Positions 11,213 to 21,918 of a DNA stretch of 64,000 bases are shown in pieces; the stretch's first letter is position 1, and every line of letters starts with the position of its first letter. Origin of the DNA: Notamacropus eugenii (lineage: Eukaryota; Chordata; Mammalia; Diprotodontia; Macropodidae); contig NC_092872.1 of the NCBI RefSeq assembly GCF_028372415.1, positions 15,280,479-15,344,478 on the forward strand, in the 5' to 3' direction. Below the pieces are notes generated by a model. It saw nothing but the letters and a program-made list of their open reading frames with translations. It was not told the DNA's origin and made no database searches. The position numbers were made by a program, and so were the translations under genes.

Positions 11213-11405
11213 GGTTTCTTCCTAGAAAATGGCAAGCACATTAATTCTATAATCTTGTCCACAGCTTGACAATTTATGACTTTACCTGCCTTCCTAACAG
11301 TATTGTAAAGAGATGCAGCTGTTGAGCTTTTCAGAAGCAAAGGAACTGGCATTCTTTGTGTTTCCAGGAAGTCTCTCTAGAGTCTAGATCACATTAATTA
11401 ATCTA
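11213..11405 (+). repeat. Local direct duplication, copy B
   Basis: Second copy of the ~190-bp sequence at 10022-10210, offset by about 1.19 kb in the same orientation. Both copies end near 'attaattaa'. Confidence 0.75.
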
Positions 11406-11921
11406 AAAGGAGAGTGAAGTGCTTTTAGGTGGACAGATGGAGTCCTGGACAACCCCTTTGCAATCCAGTAAAACTGTTTTATGAGTTCAATTATGTTTAT
11501 TTTGAAGATCTGGAGGGATGAAATGGGAAGAAGAATAATTGTCTGTTTTGTTAATAGGATGCTAGAAGTAGCACCAGACTCCTTAATTGTGTATAATAAA
11601 TCTTCCACTTTCTGTGATAAACACTGCAAACTCTTTCCTTAAGTATTTAAGTATTTCTATTGAATTAAGTAACCTAGCATCCAGATACCTTGGTTAATCC
11701 TTTCTTAGAAAAAGAGAGAAGCATGATGAGTTGCTGGAGGTTTCTCCATGGATATACTTGTATGCTTTAAGCATTGTTCATCAGTTAACAATGGACCATG
11801 CTGTGGTCCGTTGGATTTAGACAATGCATTAGTATGAATCATCAACTGATTCATTTCAGGGATATGAGTTAATTGATTAAAAGAAAATTAGAACAACATC
11901 TCAACCCAGTAAGTGATATCT
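11406..11921. other. Unassigned non-coding DNA with an imperfect palindrome
   Basis: No repeat recognised. At 11789-11813 a 10-bp stem (CAATGGACCA / TGGTCCGTTG) with one G-T-type mismatch surrounds a 5-base loop. Confidence 0.4.
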
Positions 11922-12155
11922 GGGGGAGCCATGTGTTTTAGTAGAAAGAGCATGGGATTTGAGGTCAGAAGTCCTGTATTCATATCCTAACTATGTGACA
12001 GCAGGTATCTACTTCTACTTTCTCTGAAATCTACTTCAGCATCTACTTCCTCTGAAATGCTTTGAAGGGAGTCATACTTCTGGTAGTAATTGGACTAGAT
12101 GTGTATTGAGATTTCCTATAATTCCAGAGTTCTATGCTTCTATGATTAGAGTAAA
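11922..12155 (+). mobile_element. MIR-type CORE-SINE with internal tandem duplication
   Basis: 'gtagaaagagcatgggattt', 'gaggtcagaagtcctgtatt', 'ttggactagatgtg' and 'attccagagttctatg' define the SINE. Its middle holds a local near-repeat of 'atctacttc…ctctgaaat'. Confidence 0.75.
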
Positions 12156-12204
12156 AATTCCTAGATGTGTTCATGCTGTTACATTACTCACCTCTTGGTG
12201 TGTT

Positions 12205-12290
12205 AAAGATTCACTTTCCTCATCTGTAAAATGAACAGGGCTGAATTAGAGCTTTCTTGATGTCCTTTCTACCTCTAAATCTTATTAGAC
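12205..12290 (+). mobile_element. MIR-type CORE-SINE fragment
   Basis: 'ctttcctcatctgtaaaatg' then 'gatgtcctttctacctctaa' mark the 3' half of a MIR copy. Confidence 0.7.
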
Positions 12291-12935
12291 TCATCCCTGC
12301 TATGACAGCCTTACTAGTGAATCTTAACAGTGATGAGGATATTACAAGAGCTTATTATCCCACAAGAGACCTGAAGCTTGGAATCCATAGCTTAGTATTT
12401 TAGAAAGAGTAGGTGTCTAATTGAATTGAATCTGTAGGAGAAAAAATCTTTATAAGAATAGGTCCAAGTTAAACACTGGCTAGAGCAGCCATCAGGTTCC
12501 ATTCCCAACCTTGGGCTTCTCTAGATATATTGATTATTACATCTCTTTATGACATTTCCATTGAGATAACCTGCCAGGATGACTCAAATTTCTCATGACT
12601 TAAACCAAACTCCTATTTCTCTCTGATCTGATGCACCCTTCTGATTTCCCTATCTTTATCAATGTGTTAGAATTGCAAGTCTCATGGTAAAGCTGATCCT
12701 GAGGAGTGGGGAGAGTGGGGAAGAAAGCAAATACAGCTGCTGTGCAGCAAGGTGGCCACAGTACTTCTCATGTAGGAAGTAGGGAGTTACCATTAGCTAG
12801 ATTGCTGACTGTAAAGAGAAATGAAACATTATTGAGGTTGTCCTTTAAAATGATTCCTGTAATGTCTTCAGTGGAGAATGGAAAGGCAAGAGGAAGCTGG
12901 CACACATGCTTAGCAGGGGAGGGAGGGGGGAATGG

Positions 12936-12937
<2 letters not shown>
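12291..12937. other. Unassigned non-coding DNA
   Basis: Nothing recognised. Confidence 0.3.
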
Positions 12938-12971
<34 letters not shown>

Positions 12972-12973
12972 AC
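12938..12973. repeat. (CA)n microsatellite
   Basis: About 18 units with one CATA interruption. Confidence 0.95.
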
Positions 12974-13065
12974 TTTAAAATGCTGGCATAGGAAATTTTT
13001 ATTTTAAGTGTTAATTTGTTCTTTTGATATTTCCTGCCTAGAAATAATATTTTATGACAGACAAC

Positions 13066-13270
13066 CAGATGTAGTTGATAGGACAGTAGAATTGGAGTGA
13101 GGAAGATGTGAGTTCAAATCCCAAACTGTCTCAGCCTGTGTCCTCATCTGCAAAAAAAGAGCATAGCAATAGTACCTAATTCACAGAGATGTGAGGTTCA
13201 AATGCAATGTATTTAAAGCACTTTGCAAAAATTAAGGTGATACAGAAACGTTAGCTATTACAGCCATTAC
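13066..13270 (+). mobile_element. MIR-type CORE-SINE, nearly full length
   Basis: 'gataggacagtagaattgga', 'gatgtgagttcaaatccc', 'tcctcatctgcaaaaaaaga' and 'tttaaagcactttgcaaaaa' occur in order. Confidence 0.8.
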
Positions 13271-13299
13271 TATGGGAAGAAGGGATATGTCAATGCAAA

Positions 13300-13565
13300 C
13301 TGGAAAAACAGTAATAACTCTTATAGCACTGAGTGGTTTGTAAATACAAAAAAAGGATTTTTACCATCCAATATTTTGTTTAGTCTTCAAAAAATACTGT
13401 CAGTTTTAGAGAAAGGAATATTATGCCCTTTTCCCTAGTGAGAAAAATGAAAATCAAAGAGACTGGAAGTTACCAGCCCAAAGCTACTTGGCTACTAAGG
13501 GGCAAACCTACAACACACTTGCCTACCAACATCCAGACCAGTGTTCCTTCTATTGCACCATATTT
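13300..13565 (-). mobile_element. MIR-type CORE-SINE, degraded
   Basis: 'tatagcactgagtggtttgt', a degraded 'attatgcccttttcc', 'ccagcccaaagctacttggc' and 'accagtgttccttctattgc' give the antisense order from tail to head. Confidence 0.65.
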
Positions 13566-13669
13566 GGTTATTACTAGAACCAAAGGTTAATAGAAACCTT
13601 AAGAGATTGCCTAGCTACAAGTCTCCAGAATTAGAGAACCATAGCTTGGAATCCCCACATTCAAGTTAA

Positions 13670-13770
13670 GTGAAATCAGATTGCTAAAAGAGATCTAAGA
13701 GATCATTTAGCTCATTGTACAAAAAAGGAAACTGAGGCCTAGAGAAGTTAAGTGATATATTAGCAGTAAC
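13670..13770 (-). mobile_element. MIR-type CORE-SINE fragment
   Basis: 'gatctaagagatcatttagc', 'aaaaaaggaaactgaggcct' and 'agagaagttaagtga' are antisense MIR mid-body. Confidence 0.75.
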
Positions 13771-13784
13771 TACTCTTTTGAATT

Positions 13785-14368
13785 TCCCCTTTGCTGTCAA
13801 AATTATTACCCTTCCAATCTTCCAGGTTCATAAAATGACATCAACCCTCATAGTTAATCTCTTGCCAAATTTTATCATTTCCACTTCCACAATGTGTTTC
13901 GCATCTATCCTCTTCTTACGTCTCTCTCACAGCCACCACCTTAATTTAGGTCCTCATCAGTTTTCACCTGAACTACTGTAATAGCTTTTCCCCGCTTGAG
14001 ACTTGTCCTCTCCCTGTTCCAATCCATCATCCCCTCAGCTGCCAAACTGATTCCTCTTAAGGATAAACAGTGATGTTTCTCTCCTGCTCAATATATTCCA
14101 GTGGCTCCCTATTGCTTCTTTGCACTTTGGCACCGAAAATCCTTTCCAACCAAACCCCAAACAATCTCTCCAACTTCATGTTGCATTCCATATTCTTCAG
14201 TCTAGCCAAGTATCTTTCCTACTTGGTATTTCTCACACATGATCTTCTGTTTCTGTGTCTTTGAATTGGCTATCTCCCATGCCTGGAACGTACTCCCGCA
14301 TTATTGCTGCCTCTTTGAATCCCTAGCTTCCCTGAAGATTCCTCTCAAGTACCATCTTCTACATCAGG
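13785..14368 (+). mobile_element. L2 LINE, ORF2 C-terminal region
   Basis: 'cccctcagctgccaaactga', 'tctcctgctcaatatattcc', 'agtggctccctattgcttct' and 'cccatgcctggaacgtactc' are well-preserved L2 ORF2 landmarks in plus orientation. Confidence 0.8.
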
Positions 14369-14371
14369 ATA

Positions 14372-14595
14372 GCTAGCATGTTAGGGTTTGTAAAGTGCTT
14401 TACATATATGGTCATATTTGGCCCTCACAACACCCTTGTGTTGATTTCTATCTCCATTATATAGCCCCAGAAACTGAGGTGGGGAGAGGTTAAGAGACTT
14501 GCCCAGTGTCACTGGTAGTAAGTGTTTGAGGCTGGATTTGAACTCAGGTATCTCTGACTCCAAGTCTGTCCCTCTATTCACTGTTCTATCTAGGT
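14372..14595 (-). mobile_element. MIR-type CORE-SINE, full length
   Basis: 'gtttgtaaagtgctttacat', 'ccctcacaacacccttgtg', 'gccccagaaactgaggtggg', 'gagacttgcccagtgtcact' and 'ttgaactcaggtatctctga' are all present. It sits directly beside the preceding L2. Confidence 0.9.
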
Positions 14596-15544
14596 TTACA
14601 AATATTTGCTTACTTTATCACTCAATTCTCACACTAGCCCTGTGAGGTAGATACTGGGATAGTGTTTAAACTCAGCTCTTTGTGACTCCAGGTCTACTAC
14701 TCTTTGCAACATAGGCCAAGGCTTTTCTACTAATAGCTCATTTTAAGTGCTTACTTCTTTGTTAAATTCAGCTACTTAAAAGATCTCAGTGTCTTTCTGA
14801 TATTTCTCTTCTCATCAAATAATTTTACTTGTAAAGTTTTTCCAAAATCTCTTCTCCCTTCTCTCATGCCATAATTTGTATTGTGTGAAATAACTTTGCT
14901 ATGTTGTTATCATGTCGAGATGTGGCATCTTGAAGTTTTATTGGCAATATATTTCTTGTAGTAAGGATATGAAATGCCTTTGTAGGATCTTTTCCCCATT
15001 ATGATGGCCTCATGGTCATATCGTTTGGATATAACCCCTGTCTGAGAAACTCCTGAATGCTTTGAGAACCCAGAGCTTGAAAGGATCCTCAGGGACTCCC
15101 CTAAAAGTTCTAGCGGACGGGTTGATTTCTCAAAGAAAACATCAAGCCTCCCTAAAGTACAGTCATCCCACCCAGTATCTATTTCATCTTAGCTCTCTAA
15201 ACCTGACGCTATTATCCTTTGGCTGAATGGCAAATACTCAGTTGACAGAGAGTTATTTATGTAGCTTTTTGGGGACAGGACAAAGGTAATTAAAGGAAAG
15301 GAGACAACGCTAGGGAGACAACGCCATGAACAACTTGCCTTTTCTTCCTCAATTAATAGATAGCAACACTTCCCAAGAAGCATTGCGATAATTCAACTAG
15401 GTTCAGTTCCAATGTTATCTCTTCCATGAGACCTTCTTTTATTCATCAACTGATAGTACTCTCTCTTCTCAAAATTAGAGCCTAGAGCCTTTTGACTAGG
15501 TCTTCCCTTTTGTCTCCTTTCACACCCTGCTGGCTGTGTGTTTG
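14596..15544. other. Mostly unassigned non-coding DNA
   Basis: A possible further antisense SINE scrap lies at 14640-14705 ('gtgaggtagatac', 'actcagctctttgtgactcc'). The rest is unrecognised. Confidence 0.3.
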
Positions 15545-15865
15545 TCTTTCCTTGCCTAAGAAGACCATGCCATCAGAGAAATGATGATATGACTTTGTTT
15601 TGAGTGAGAGAGGGTTGTGCAGGTCACCAGCCTCACTTCTCCTCCAGAGTCATCTGAATCAAGTGACCAGATATTCATCAGAATGACTGGAGATGACCAA
15701 GGATGCACTGGGAGACCTTGACCCCTTTAGGTCAAGGTCTATGCAGGTACTCACTTAGGGTGAGGTACTACCCATTCATTGAATAGGCCTGTTTAAGAAG
15801 TAGCCAGGATATGGCTCCTTTAACGAGGCAAAGAAAAGAAAGACTTCTGACTGGGACAGAAACAG
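15545..15865 (-). mobile_element. RTE-like LINE 3' end (antisense)
   Basis: The plus strand reads 'aagaagaccatgccatcaga', 'gactttgttttgagtgagag', 'cctcacttctcctccagagt', 'gcactgggagaccttgaccc' and 'acccattcattgaataggcc'. It matches the antisense 3' UTR of a marsupial RTE-like family also present at 16125, 39168 and 52226. Confidence 0.65.
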
Positions 15866-15984
15866 CAACAGTTACTATTGATAATCACTCTGAAGCCAGG
15901 AAGGTCCAGAAGAGAGCCTAAAAGGAGGGGGCAGGGGCTCCACGGTGTCTGAACTTCACAGTTCAGTAGGTTGGCTCAAGGTTG

Positions 15985-16120
15985 AGAGAAGGGAAGGGGA
16001 GGAGAGGGGAGGGGAGGGGAGGGAGACTAGCCAGTAAAACCCAAGTCATCTTTTGGTCATCCAAATTTACCTTCCTTTGGAGAGAAGGAAGGGGAAGAGG
16101 GGACAGACAGGAGAGGAGGA
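15985..16120. repeat. Purine-rich (GGGGA)n-type low complexity
   Basis: A GGGGA/GGAGA array at 15988-16024 and a second G/A-rich patch at 16080-16118 lie between the two RTE fragments. Confidence 0.85.
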
Positions 16121-16124
16121 GGAC

Positions 16125-16285
16125 TGTGTTCATCCTTCGTTGCCAAAGAAGACTATGCCATCAGAGAAATGATGACATGACTTGCACTTGACTTTGTTTT
16201 GAGTGAGGGAGGGCTGTGCAAGTTCACCATCCTCACTTCTCCTTCAGAGCCTTCTGAATCCAGTGACCAGATGTTTCTCTAAACA
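16125..16285 (-). mobile_element. RTE-like LINE 3' end (antisense), second copy
   Basis: 'aagaagactatgccatcaga', 'gactttgttttgagtgaggg' and 'ctcacttctccttcagagcc' repeat the text of 15545-15665 in the same orientation. It could be an independent insertion or a local duplication. Confidence 0.65.
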
Positions 16286-16369
16286 TTTTTTGAATTGTCC
16301 AGACCTGTTATTTCATCAGCACAGGGAATTCCCCATGAGGAAATGCCATCTACTAATCATTCAACCAAT

Positions 16370-16535
16370 TAATTAATCAATAAGTATTTGCTAAGTATTT
16401 ACTAAATGCCAGGCATCGTGCTAGGGCTAGGGAATACAAAAACAAAACTGAAGCACTTTCTCCCTTCAGGAAACTTGGAGCCTAATGAGAAAGACAGTAT
16501 CTGCACACACAAGTAATAGAGTACATAGAGGGAGA
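16370..16535 (-). mobile_element. L2 LINE 3' end
   Basis: 'taagtatttgctaagtattt', 'aaatgccaggcatcgtgcta' and 'ttggagcctaatgagaaaga' are the antisense L2 3' end. Confidence 0.75.
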
Positions 16536-16579
16536 CGGAGGAAGTGCGGTCCAGGAATGGGGGATATCTTGACACTCGA

Positions 16580-16738
16580 TCACAACTTGAAACCTTAGAG
16601 AATTTTCTGAGGCACTGGGATGTTATGTGCTTTGCCCAAGGTCACGCAGTCAGTGCATGCCGGAGATATACCTTGAACCCAGGTTCTCTGGACTCCAAGA
16701 CTGACTCTATCCACTCTGCCAGGCCACCTACTATACAT
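16580..16738 (-). mobile_element. MIR-type CORE-SINE, 5' part
   Basis: 'ttgcccaaggtcacgcagtc', 'ccttgaacccaggttctctg' and 'tatccactctgccaggccac' are the antisense CORE and tRNA-like head. Confidence 0.8.
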
Positions 16739-16759
16739 ATCTGTACATCATTCTAGCAT

Positions 16760-16895
16760 CCCCCAGAGAAGAATGGAAGCTTACTGAAAGTTAGCACTGT
16801 AATTGTTTTTCTTTTTTGTACTCCCAGAATGGAATGCTATGCCAAACATATGGTAGGAGGCTAATGAAGTTTGAATGAAATTGAATCTCCTTGAC
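16760..16895 (+). mobile_element. L2 LINE 3' end
   Basis: 'aagaatggaagcttactgaa', 'ctatgccaaacatatggtag' and 'gaggctaatgaagtttgaat' reproduce the final ~120 bp of an L2. Confidence 0.65.
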
Positions 16896-17601
16896 TGTTG
16901 CCTCTAAACACTTGGGAACACTGATTACGAGAGCCTTAGAATGTCTTCCTACTATCTGTATTCCTTATAGTGGCTCATCACAAAAGCAAAATACACTCAG
17001 GATTCTTCAGTGCATTTGGAAGCACTTCACTAATGGCAGAAAGGATAACACAAGCACATTCTATTTACAGGCTAGGTAACAAGTAAATCCCAGAGACGAA
17101 GCACTTAGCTTTGGTGACAGCTCTTACTGAATTCTCTTGGACCTCATCACTGCCACTTCAGCCCAGGGTCTGGGGCCAAAAGGCTGGCATTTTATTTCAA
17201 CCTTCTCATCTGTGCTATTTACCATCCATAGGCTCCTTGAGAAACCTGTTCTTATCAGAGTCCTAATCCTTTCTTCATTAAACATCTGTACTAGTTTCAG
17301 CTTTCAGAAATATAAATAGGCATTTCTGCTATAACCCTGACGTACTCATTACCCCAAAGCACCATACTGTTCTGAATGGGGCAATCAAAACCACAGAATG
17401 GGGGAAATGGGGTGAGGGACACAGTGCTCAAAAACCTCATCGGTGACATATGACAACAAAAATAAGATGGAAACTTTTTTTATAAAAGCAGTTTTACACA
17501 AATTAAATAGTTAAGAAATACATAAATGCTACAATAAAACATCCAACGCCTTGGACTAATGTGCCTCAGGTTGCAGAATAAGTTGGTCTGATCACAACTC
17601 C
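16896..17601. other. Unassigned non-coding DNA
   Basis: Nothing recognised in about 700 bp. Confidence 0.3.
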
Positions 17602-17840
17602 AGTTGTCATTCAGTCACATCTGACTCTTTTTGACCCTGTGGACCTCACTGTCCATGGGATTTTCTTGGCAAAGATACTAAAATGGTTTGTTATTTCCTT
17701 CTCTAGTGGATGAAGGCAAACAGAGATTCAGTGACTTGCCCAGGGTCACATGACTAGTAAGTATCTGAGGATGGATTTGAACTCAGGTCTTCCTGGCTCT
17801 AGGTGAGGTGCTCTATTCACTGAACCACCTCGCTATCCCC
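17602..17840 (-). mobile_element. Mar-1 CORE-SINE (RTE-type tail)
   Basis: The antisense order is complete. The BovB/RTE-like tail ('agttgtcattcagtcacatc', 'tgactctttttgaccctgtg', 'tttcttggcaaagatactaa') is followed by the CORE ('gacttgcccagggtcacatg') and the tRNA-like head ('tctattcactgaaccacctc'). The tail is shared with BovB-mobilised SINEs, so an RTE-type LINE probably mobilised it. Confidence 0.9.
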
Positions 17841-17841
17841 T

Positions 17842-17945
17842 AGGCAAACAGAAATTTAGTCATTAACTAGTAAGTGTCTGAGGCCAAATTTGAAATCAGG
17901 TCTATAGGACTCAAGGCTTTTATCCCTTGAGCCATTTAGCTGCCC
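17842..17945 (-). mobile_element. CORE-SINE 5' fragment
   Basis: 'gtaagtgtctgaggccaaat', 'ttgaaatcaggtctatagga' and 'tcccttgagccatttagctg' are the antisense head half of a second SINE abutting the Mar-1. Confidence 0.8.
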
Positions 17946-18325
17946 ATCGGGGCCAGAGACCAGAGGTCATAAGGGATAGGGTTTGGAGATGGGGAATGTA
18001 AGGGTAGTGCAGACCAACTTTTCTCTGCCCAAAGCTCAGAAAATATACAACAAATTTGGCATTTTACCTTGACAAAGACCTGAAGTTTGCTTGTGAAAGC
18101 TGTCATTAAAAGAGTTGTAGATTGTGAGTTGTTACAAAGTAGCACCGCTTTGCGCATTCTCACAATTTCTCAAGAAAGAACTCAAGTAATGTTGCGGAAT
18201 GGATCAATTGCTTTTTCAAAACACAGATTGTAGCAGAACTGACTGTACCTAGTTCTAATAAATACTATAATGAAACTTGTTTTACTTTACCTCAGAGACC
18301 AGAACTAGGGCCAATTCAAGTCATA
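17946..18325. other. Unassigned non-coding DNA
   Basis: Nothing recognised. Confidence 0.3.
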
Positions 18326-18329
18326 TGAT

Positions 18330-18415
18330 GAGATCACGTACATAAAGTGCTTTACAAGCCTTTAAGGTGCTATATGTGTCAAATTATCATCCTTATCATT
18401 ATTGTGATGTAAAAA
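18330..18415 (+). mobile_element. CORE-SINE L2-type tail fragment
   Basis: 'cataaagtgctttacaagcc', 'tttaaggtgctatatgtgtc' and an ATTATC-rich end form the tail of a MIR-type SINE. Confidence 0.65.
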
Positions 18416-18689
18416 GCCCAGTGCTCAGTGTTGTAGAAAACGATGATGGAAAAGGCTCTTATTCCATTTCATGGTCCTTTCCCAATGCTCTTCTAATGCT
18501 TTGTCTGGATTGATCCTTTGCCCCATCACTCTCTACCTTGAACTTTACTTATCTGTGCTCCTGCGATGCTATCCTCTAACAGTCAGATTTCCAGGAGCTT
18601 ATAGCACACTAGAAGTGTCTATGTGGGTACACAGCAAATGAAATATATGGGAAAGTGTGATGCAGTCAAAAGAAAAGCACAAAGTGTAC

Positions 18690-18875
18690 TAGGAAAATTT
18701 GAAGAAGAATCTTGAAAAGAAATGAGATAGAAGGAAAAACTTCCTTACAGTTAGAACTGTTGGGAAAAAAGGAGGAAAAGCCTTGGGAGGCAGTAAATTT
18801 CCCATCCACAGAGTTCCTCAAGCAGATGATGCCTTGAGGGAAGGTTCCTGTTCAAGTCAGGGTTGCATGATCAGT
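18690..18875 (+). mobile_element. CR1/L3-type LINE 3' end
   Basis: 'aaaaacttccttacagttag', 'gccttgggaggcagtaaatt' and 'cctcaagcagatgatgcctt' match the CR1 3' text (aaaaacttcctaacaattagagctgtcc…gggaggtagtgagttcccc…tcaagcagaggctgg). Confidence 0.75.
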
Positions 18876-18884
18876 CTAGTTGGA

Positions 18885-19022
18885 ACAGCACTGGATAGGG
18901 GAGCTAGTTTAAAATCTTGGCCTTTGCCAGTTATATGAGTTTAGGAAAATCACTTTATTTCCTTTGACCTCAAATTTTCTCATCTGTGAAATGAAGTCAT
19001 TCTAGTTCTAGGATAGTTACAA
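18885..19022 (+). mobile_element. MIR-type CORE-SINE fragment
   Basis: 'gagtttaggaaaatcacttt', 'ttttctcatctgtgaaatga' and 'cattctagttctagg' mark the SINE. Confidence 0.65.
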
Positions 19023-19188
19023 TAATTATATATAAATCATGAGGATCACACATGATAAAATGGATAATTTTATCTGCATGAAGTTAAAAAGTTCTTGCAC
19101 AAATAAATCCAATAAAGCTAATATTAAAGAAATTGGGAGAAAAATAAGTCTGACAAAGATCTCACTTCAAAGACATGGAAAGAGCTAA

Positions 19189-19380
19189 ATTAAATTCTTA
19201 ACCCCTTAATGTTATGGATCTCTTGAACTGTCTGGTGAAGCCTGGGAACCCCTTCTCAGAATAACACTTTTACATGTATAACATAAAATACTTGATTACA
19301 AAAGATACCAATTTTGTTGAAATTCAGCTATCAAAGTTTTTTTAAAACAAACTTACTGACTCCAGATTAAGAATGCTATG
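19189..19380 (-). mobile_element. hAT-type MITE
   Basis: The ends 'attcttaacccctt' and 'agattaagaatgctatg' are decayed CAGGGGTTCTTAACC-type terminal inverted repeats. The interior 'tctggtgaagcctgggaacc' and 'ccccttctcagaataacact' match a common mammalian hAT-like repeat. A related copy in the opposite sense lies at 31296-31534. Confidence 0.7.
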
Positions 19381-19389
19381 TAAAAGGTT

Positions 19390-19625
19390 GGCATCTGTGC
19401 TGAGTCTTGAAAAATGGGAGGAAGATTCTAAGAGGTGGAAGTGAGGAAGGACCATCCAGTACAAAAATGTGAACTCTAGAAATGGAGTATCCTGCATGAA
19501 GAATAGGGAGAAGGCCAATTTGCCTGGACCACAGAGTACCTAAAGGGGAATGATATATACTAATGTATTTATGTATGTATGTAATATAGGTTGGGATAAG
19601 ATTGTGAAAGGCAAGTTATCTCATA
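19390..19625 (-). mobile_element. L2 LINE, 3' region
   Basis: 'ctgagtcttgaaaaatggga', 'gaccacagagtacctaaagg' and 'gattgtgaaaggcaagttat' follow the antisense L2 order, with a short TATG run at 19570-19583. Confidence 0.65.
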
Positions 19626-20674
19626 GCAATAAGGACTGACAGAATAAGCACCACCAATTCCCCAAACACAAAGCCTTGCAGATTGAGCATTTGATGCTTT
19701 GACCAGACTATTAATTATATCTAAAGTAAAATGAGAAGCAGGATAGAAAAGCAAATTGGAGAGGCTTTCTGAGCATTTGAATGTCCTCTAGAGATCGGTA
19801 GTGGTATAATCAAACAGTGAGACAACACAGGTCACTTGTTTGCGCTTTGAAGAATGTGATAGGGTATGTGTTCCATCAGCACTTTAACACAGAATCCTGT
19901 TTTATGTGGGAGAGATTGCATCTGTTCTGGAGCACAGGGAGACTCAAAGACATACTGCTGAAGCTGGGGAATTACAGGTAATTGTAGGAGGATTAAAGTT
20001 GGTAGATGGGAATGGACTAAAGCACTGGCCATAAATTATCTCCATATTAAAGAAGATGAGGAATTCTCCTTTGCCTATACCTAATAGGTTAACTTTAGAT
20101 CAGGGTTTCCAGTGGGGACAGTGGAAGGTTTGGGCAGATCTGGAGTCGGGAATTTGGGGGAATAGGGTTTAGGGAAATGGGAGGAAGGGAATAGACACTG
20201 GAAAAATGGGTTTTCACTCCCCAGTGATGAGGTATGAGGATACTATCTATTCTCTAGATGTCATTCCTGGAGAATTGGAAGTGGGGAACCATCTAAGAGT
20301 AACACTGTTGGGAAAAGATTAAATTTCCATGATGAGGGCAGTTTTTATCAGAGACTACTACCTAGCAATCAGATCAGCTCCCTATTTCATTTTACAATTC
20401 ATAAACAGATTAGTCAGGTTCCTGTCAAAGGGCACTGATTTTATAGAAACAGGAGAACACAGAGAACAAAATCTCCTTTGGACTAATTCTAGAGAGATGG
20501 ATTCCATGGGAAGGACACGTAACATACAAGAGCAATAGAATCCCAGTGACTTATAAGTGTATAATTACGCCTGAAAAACCACAGAGGTTCTCCTGAAAAC
20601 AAAACAAAAGAAAACAGAACAAAATTTTTTTCCCCAAAGTCAAAACAAGTACCCAGGACCAAATCACAATCATT
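19626..20674. other. Unassigned non-coding DNA
   Basis: About 1 kb without a recognised repeat or exon. Small frames at 19832-20032 and 20329-20538 show no domain. Confidence 0.3.
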
Positions 20675-20790
20675 GGATCAATTCAGTTTAGGTCAATGAG
20701 CGTTTATTAAATACTTCCTGCATGTTAAGCACTGGCTGAATTGTGTGACTACAGGGGTAAAAATGAAAATACTTGACCCTGATTGTAATC
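20675..20790 (-). mobile_element. L2 LINE 3' end
   Basis: 'caatgagcgtttattaaata', 'cttcctgcatgttaagcact' are the antisense terminus. Confidence 0.65.
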
Positions 20791-20944
20791 CTATGTGCTA
20801 ACATAAATGCCTTCCACTTAGAGACATTAACTGATAGGGCATACTCCAGGTGCATTACTACAACGGCTACTCCTTTCTTTTGCATCTGTGCCATTACAAC
20901 TGCCCAGTACCTGGACTTGACCCTCACTTTTGATTATACTTATG

Positions 20945-21030
20945 ATGCAATCAGTCAGTTAGGACACATTTACTAAGTGACCAATAGTGGCCCTTCCTTG
21001 CCAGCACTCAGGATATTTAGGAAGTAGACA
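20945..21030 (-). mobile_element. L2 LINE 3' end fragment
   Basis: 'caatcagtcagttaggacac', 'atttactaagtgaccaatag' and 'ttgccagcactcaggatatt' resemble an antisense L2 end. Confidence 0.5.
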
Positions 21031-21153
21031 ATAGGGTATTTGGGGCGGAGTAAGCCCCGATATACGTAATGAAGAAATTTTTCAGGCTAGAGAAAGAGAA
21101 TGAGAAGTCATGTGTATATGGACTTTAAGGACTTTAAGGAACTTTTTGAGTTG

Positions 21154-21156
<3 letters not shown>

Positions 21157-21198
<42 letters not shown>
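21157..21198. repeat. (CA)n microsatellite
   Basis: Uninterrupted CA dinucleotides, about 21 units. Confidence 0.97.
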
Positions 21199-21200
<2 letters not shown>

Positions 21201-21289
21201 CTATCAAAAGGGGTTCCTAGAAATGGAGGACATAATTCTTAAGAGTAAATCTAAATAAGTCTATATCCCCAAAGAGATAAAAAAAAAAA

Positions 21290-21918
21290 CAAACAAACAA
21301 AAAGGAAAAGTACCTATATGTACAAAAATATTTATAGCAGCTCTTTTCTGGAGGCAAAGAATTGGAAATTGAGGAGATGCCTATTAATTGGGGAATGAGT
21401 AAATAAATATAATCATGATGGAATACTATTGCGCTATAAGAAATGATGAACAGGATACTCTCAGAGAAACATGGAAAGAGTTACATGAGCTGATGAAAAG
21501 TGAAATGTACTGTGTACAAAGGTAACAGCCATATTGTAGGATGATCAGCTGTGAAGGACTTAGCTATTCCCAGTAATGCAATGATCCAAGACAACTCTGA
21601 AGGGTTTATGATGAAAACTGTTGTCCATTCCAAGAAAATGAACTGATGATGCCTGAAAACATATGGAAGCATACTTTTTTGACTTCCTTTGTATTTCTTG
21701 AGGTAGTTTTCTTCTCTCTGTTTTCTTTCATAATACGACTAATATGGAAATATTTTGCATGGCTACACATGTATCACTACATTGAATTGCTTGCCTTCTC
21801 AATGAGGGAGGGTGGGGAAGAAGGAAGGAGAGAATTTGGAACTCAAAGATTTAAAAACAAATGTTAAAAACTGCTTTTACATGTAACTGGAGAAAATGAA
21901 ATAGTAAATAAATTTTTA
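21290..21918 (+). mobile_element. L1 LINE 3' end with ORF2 C-terminus
   Basis: Plus-strand translation gives CTKIFIAALF-like text and then MMEYYCAIRNDEQ with ETWKELHELM. These match the L1 ORF2p C-terminus (…CTRMFIAALFTIAK… and …MEYYSAIKKNE…TWMDLE…). The 3' UTR follows, ending in an A/T-rich tail near 21918. The copy is 5'-truncated and its frame is broken. Confidence 0.9.
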
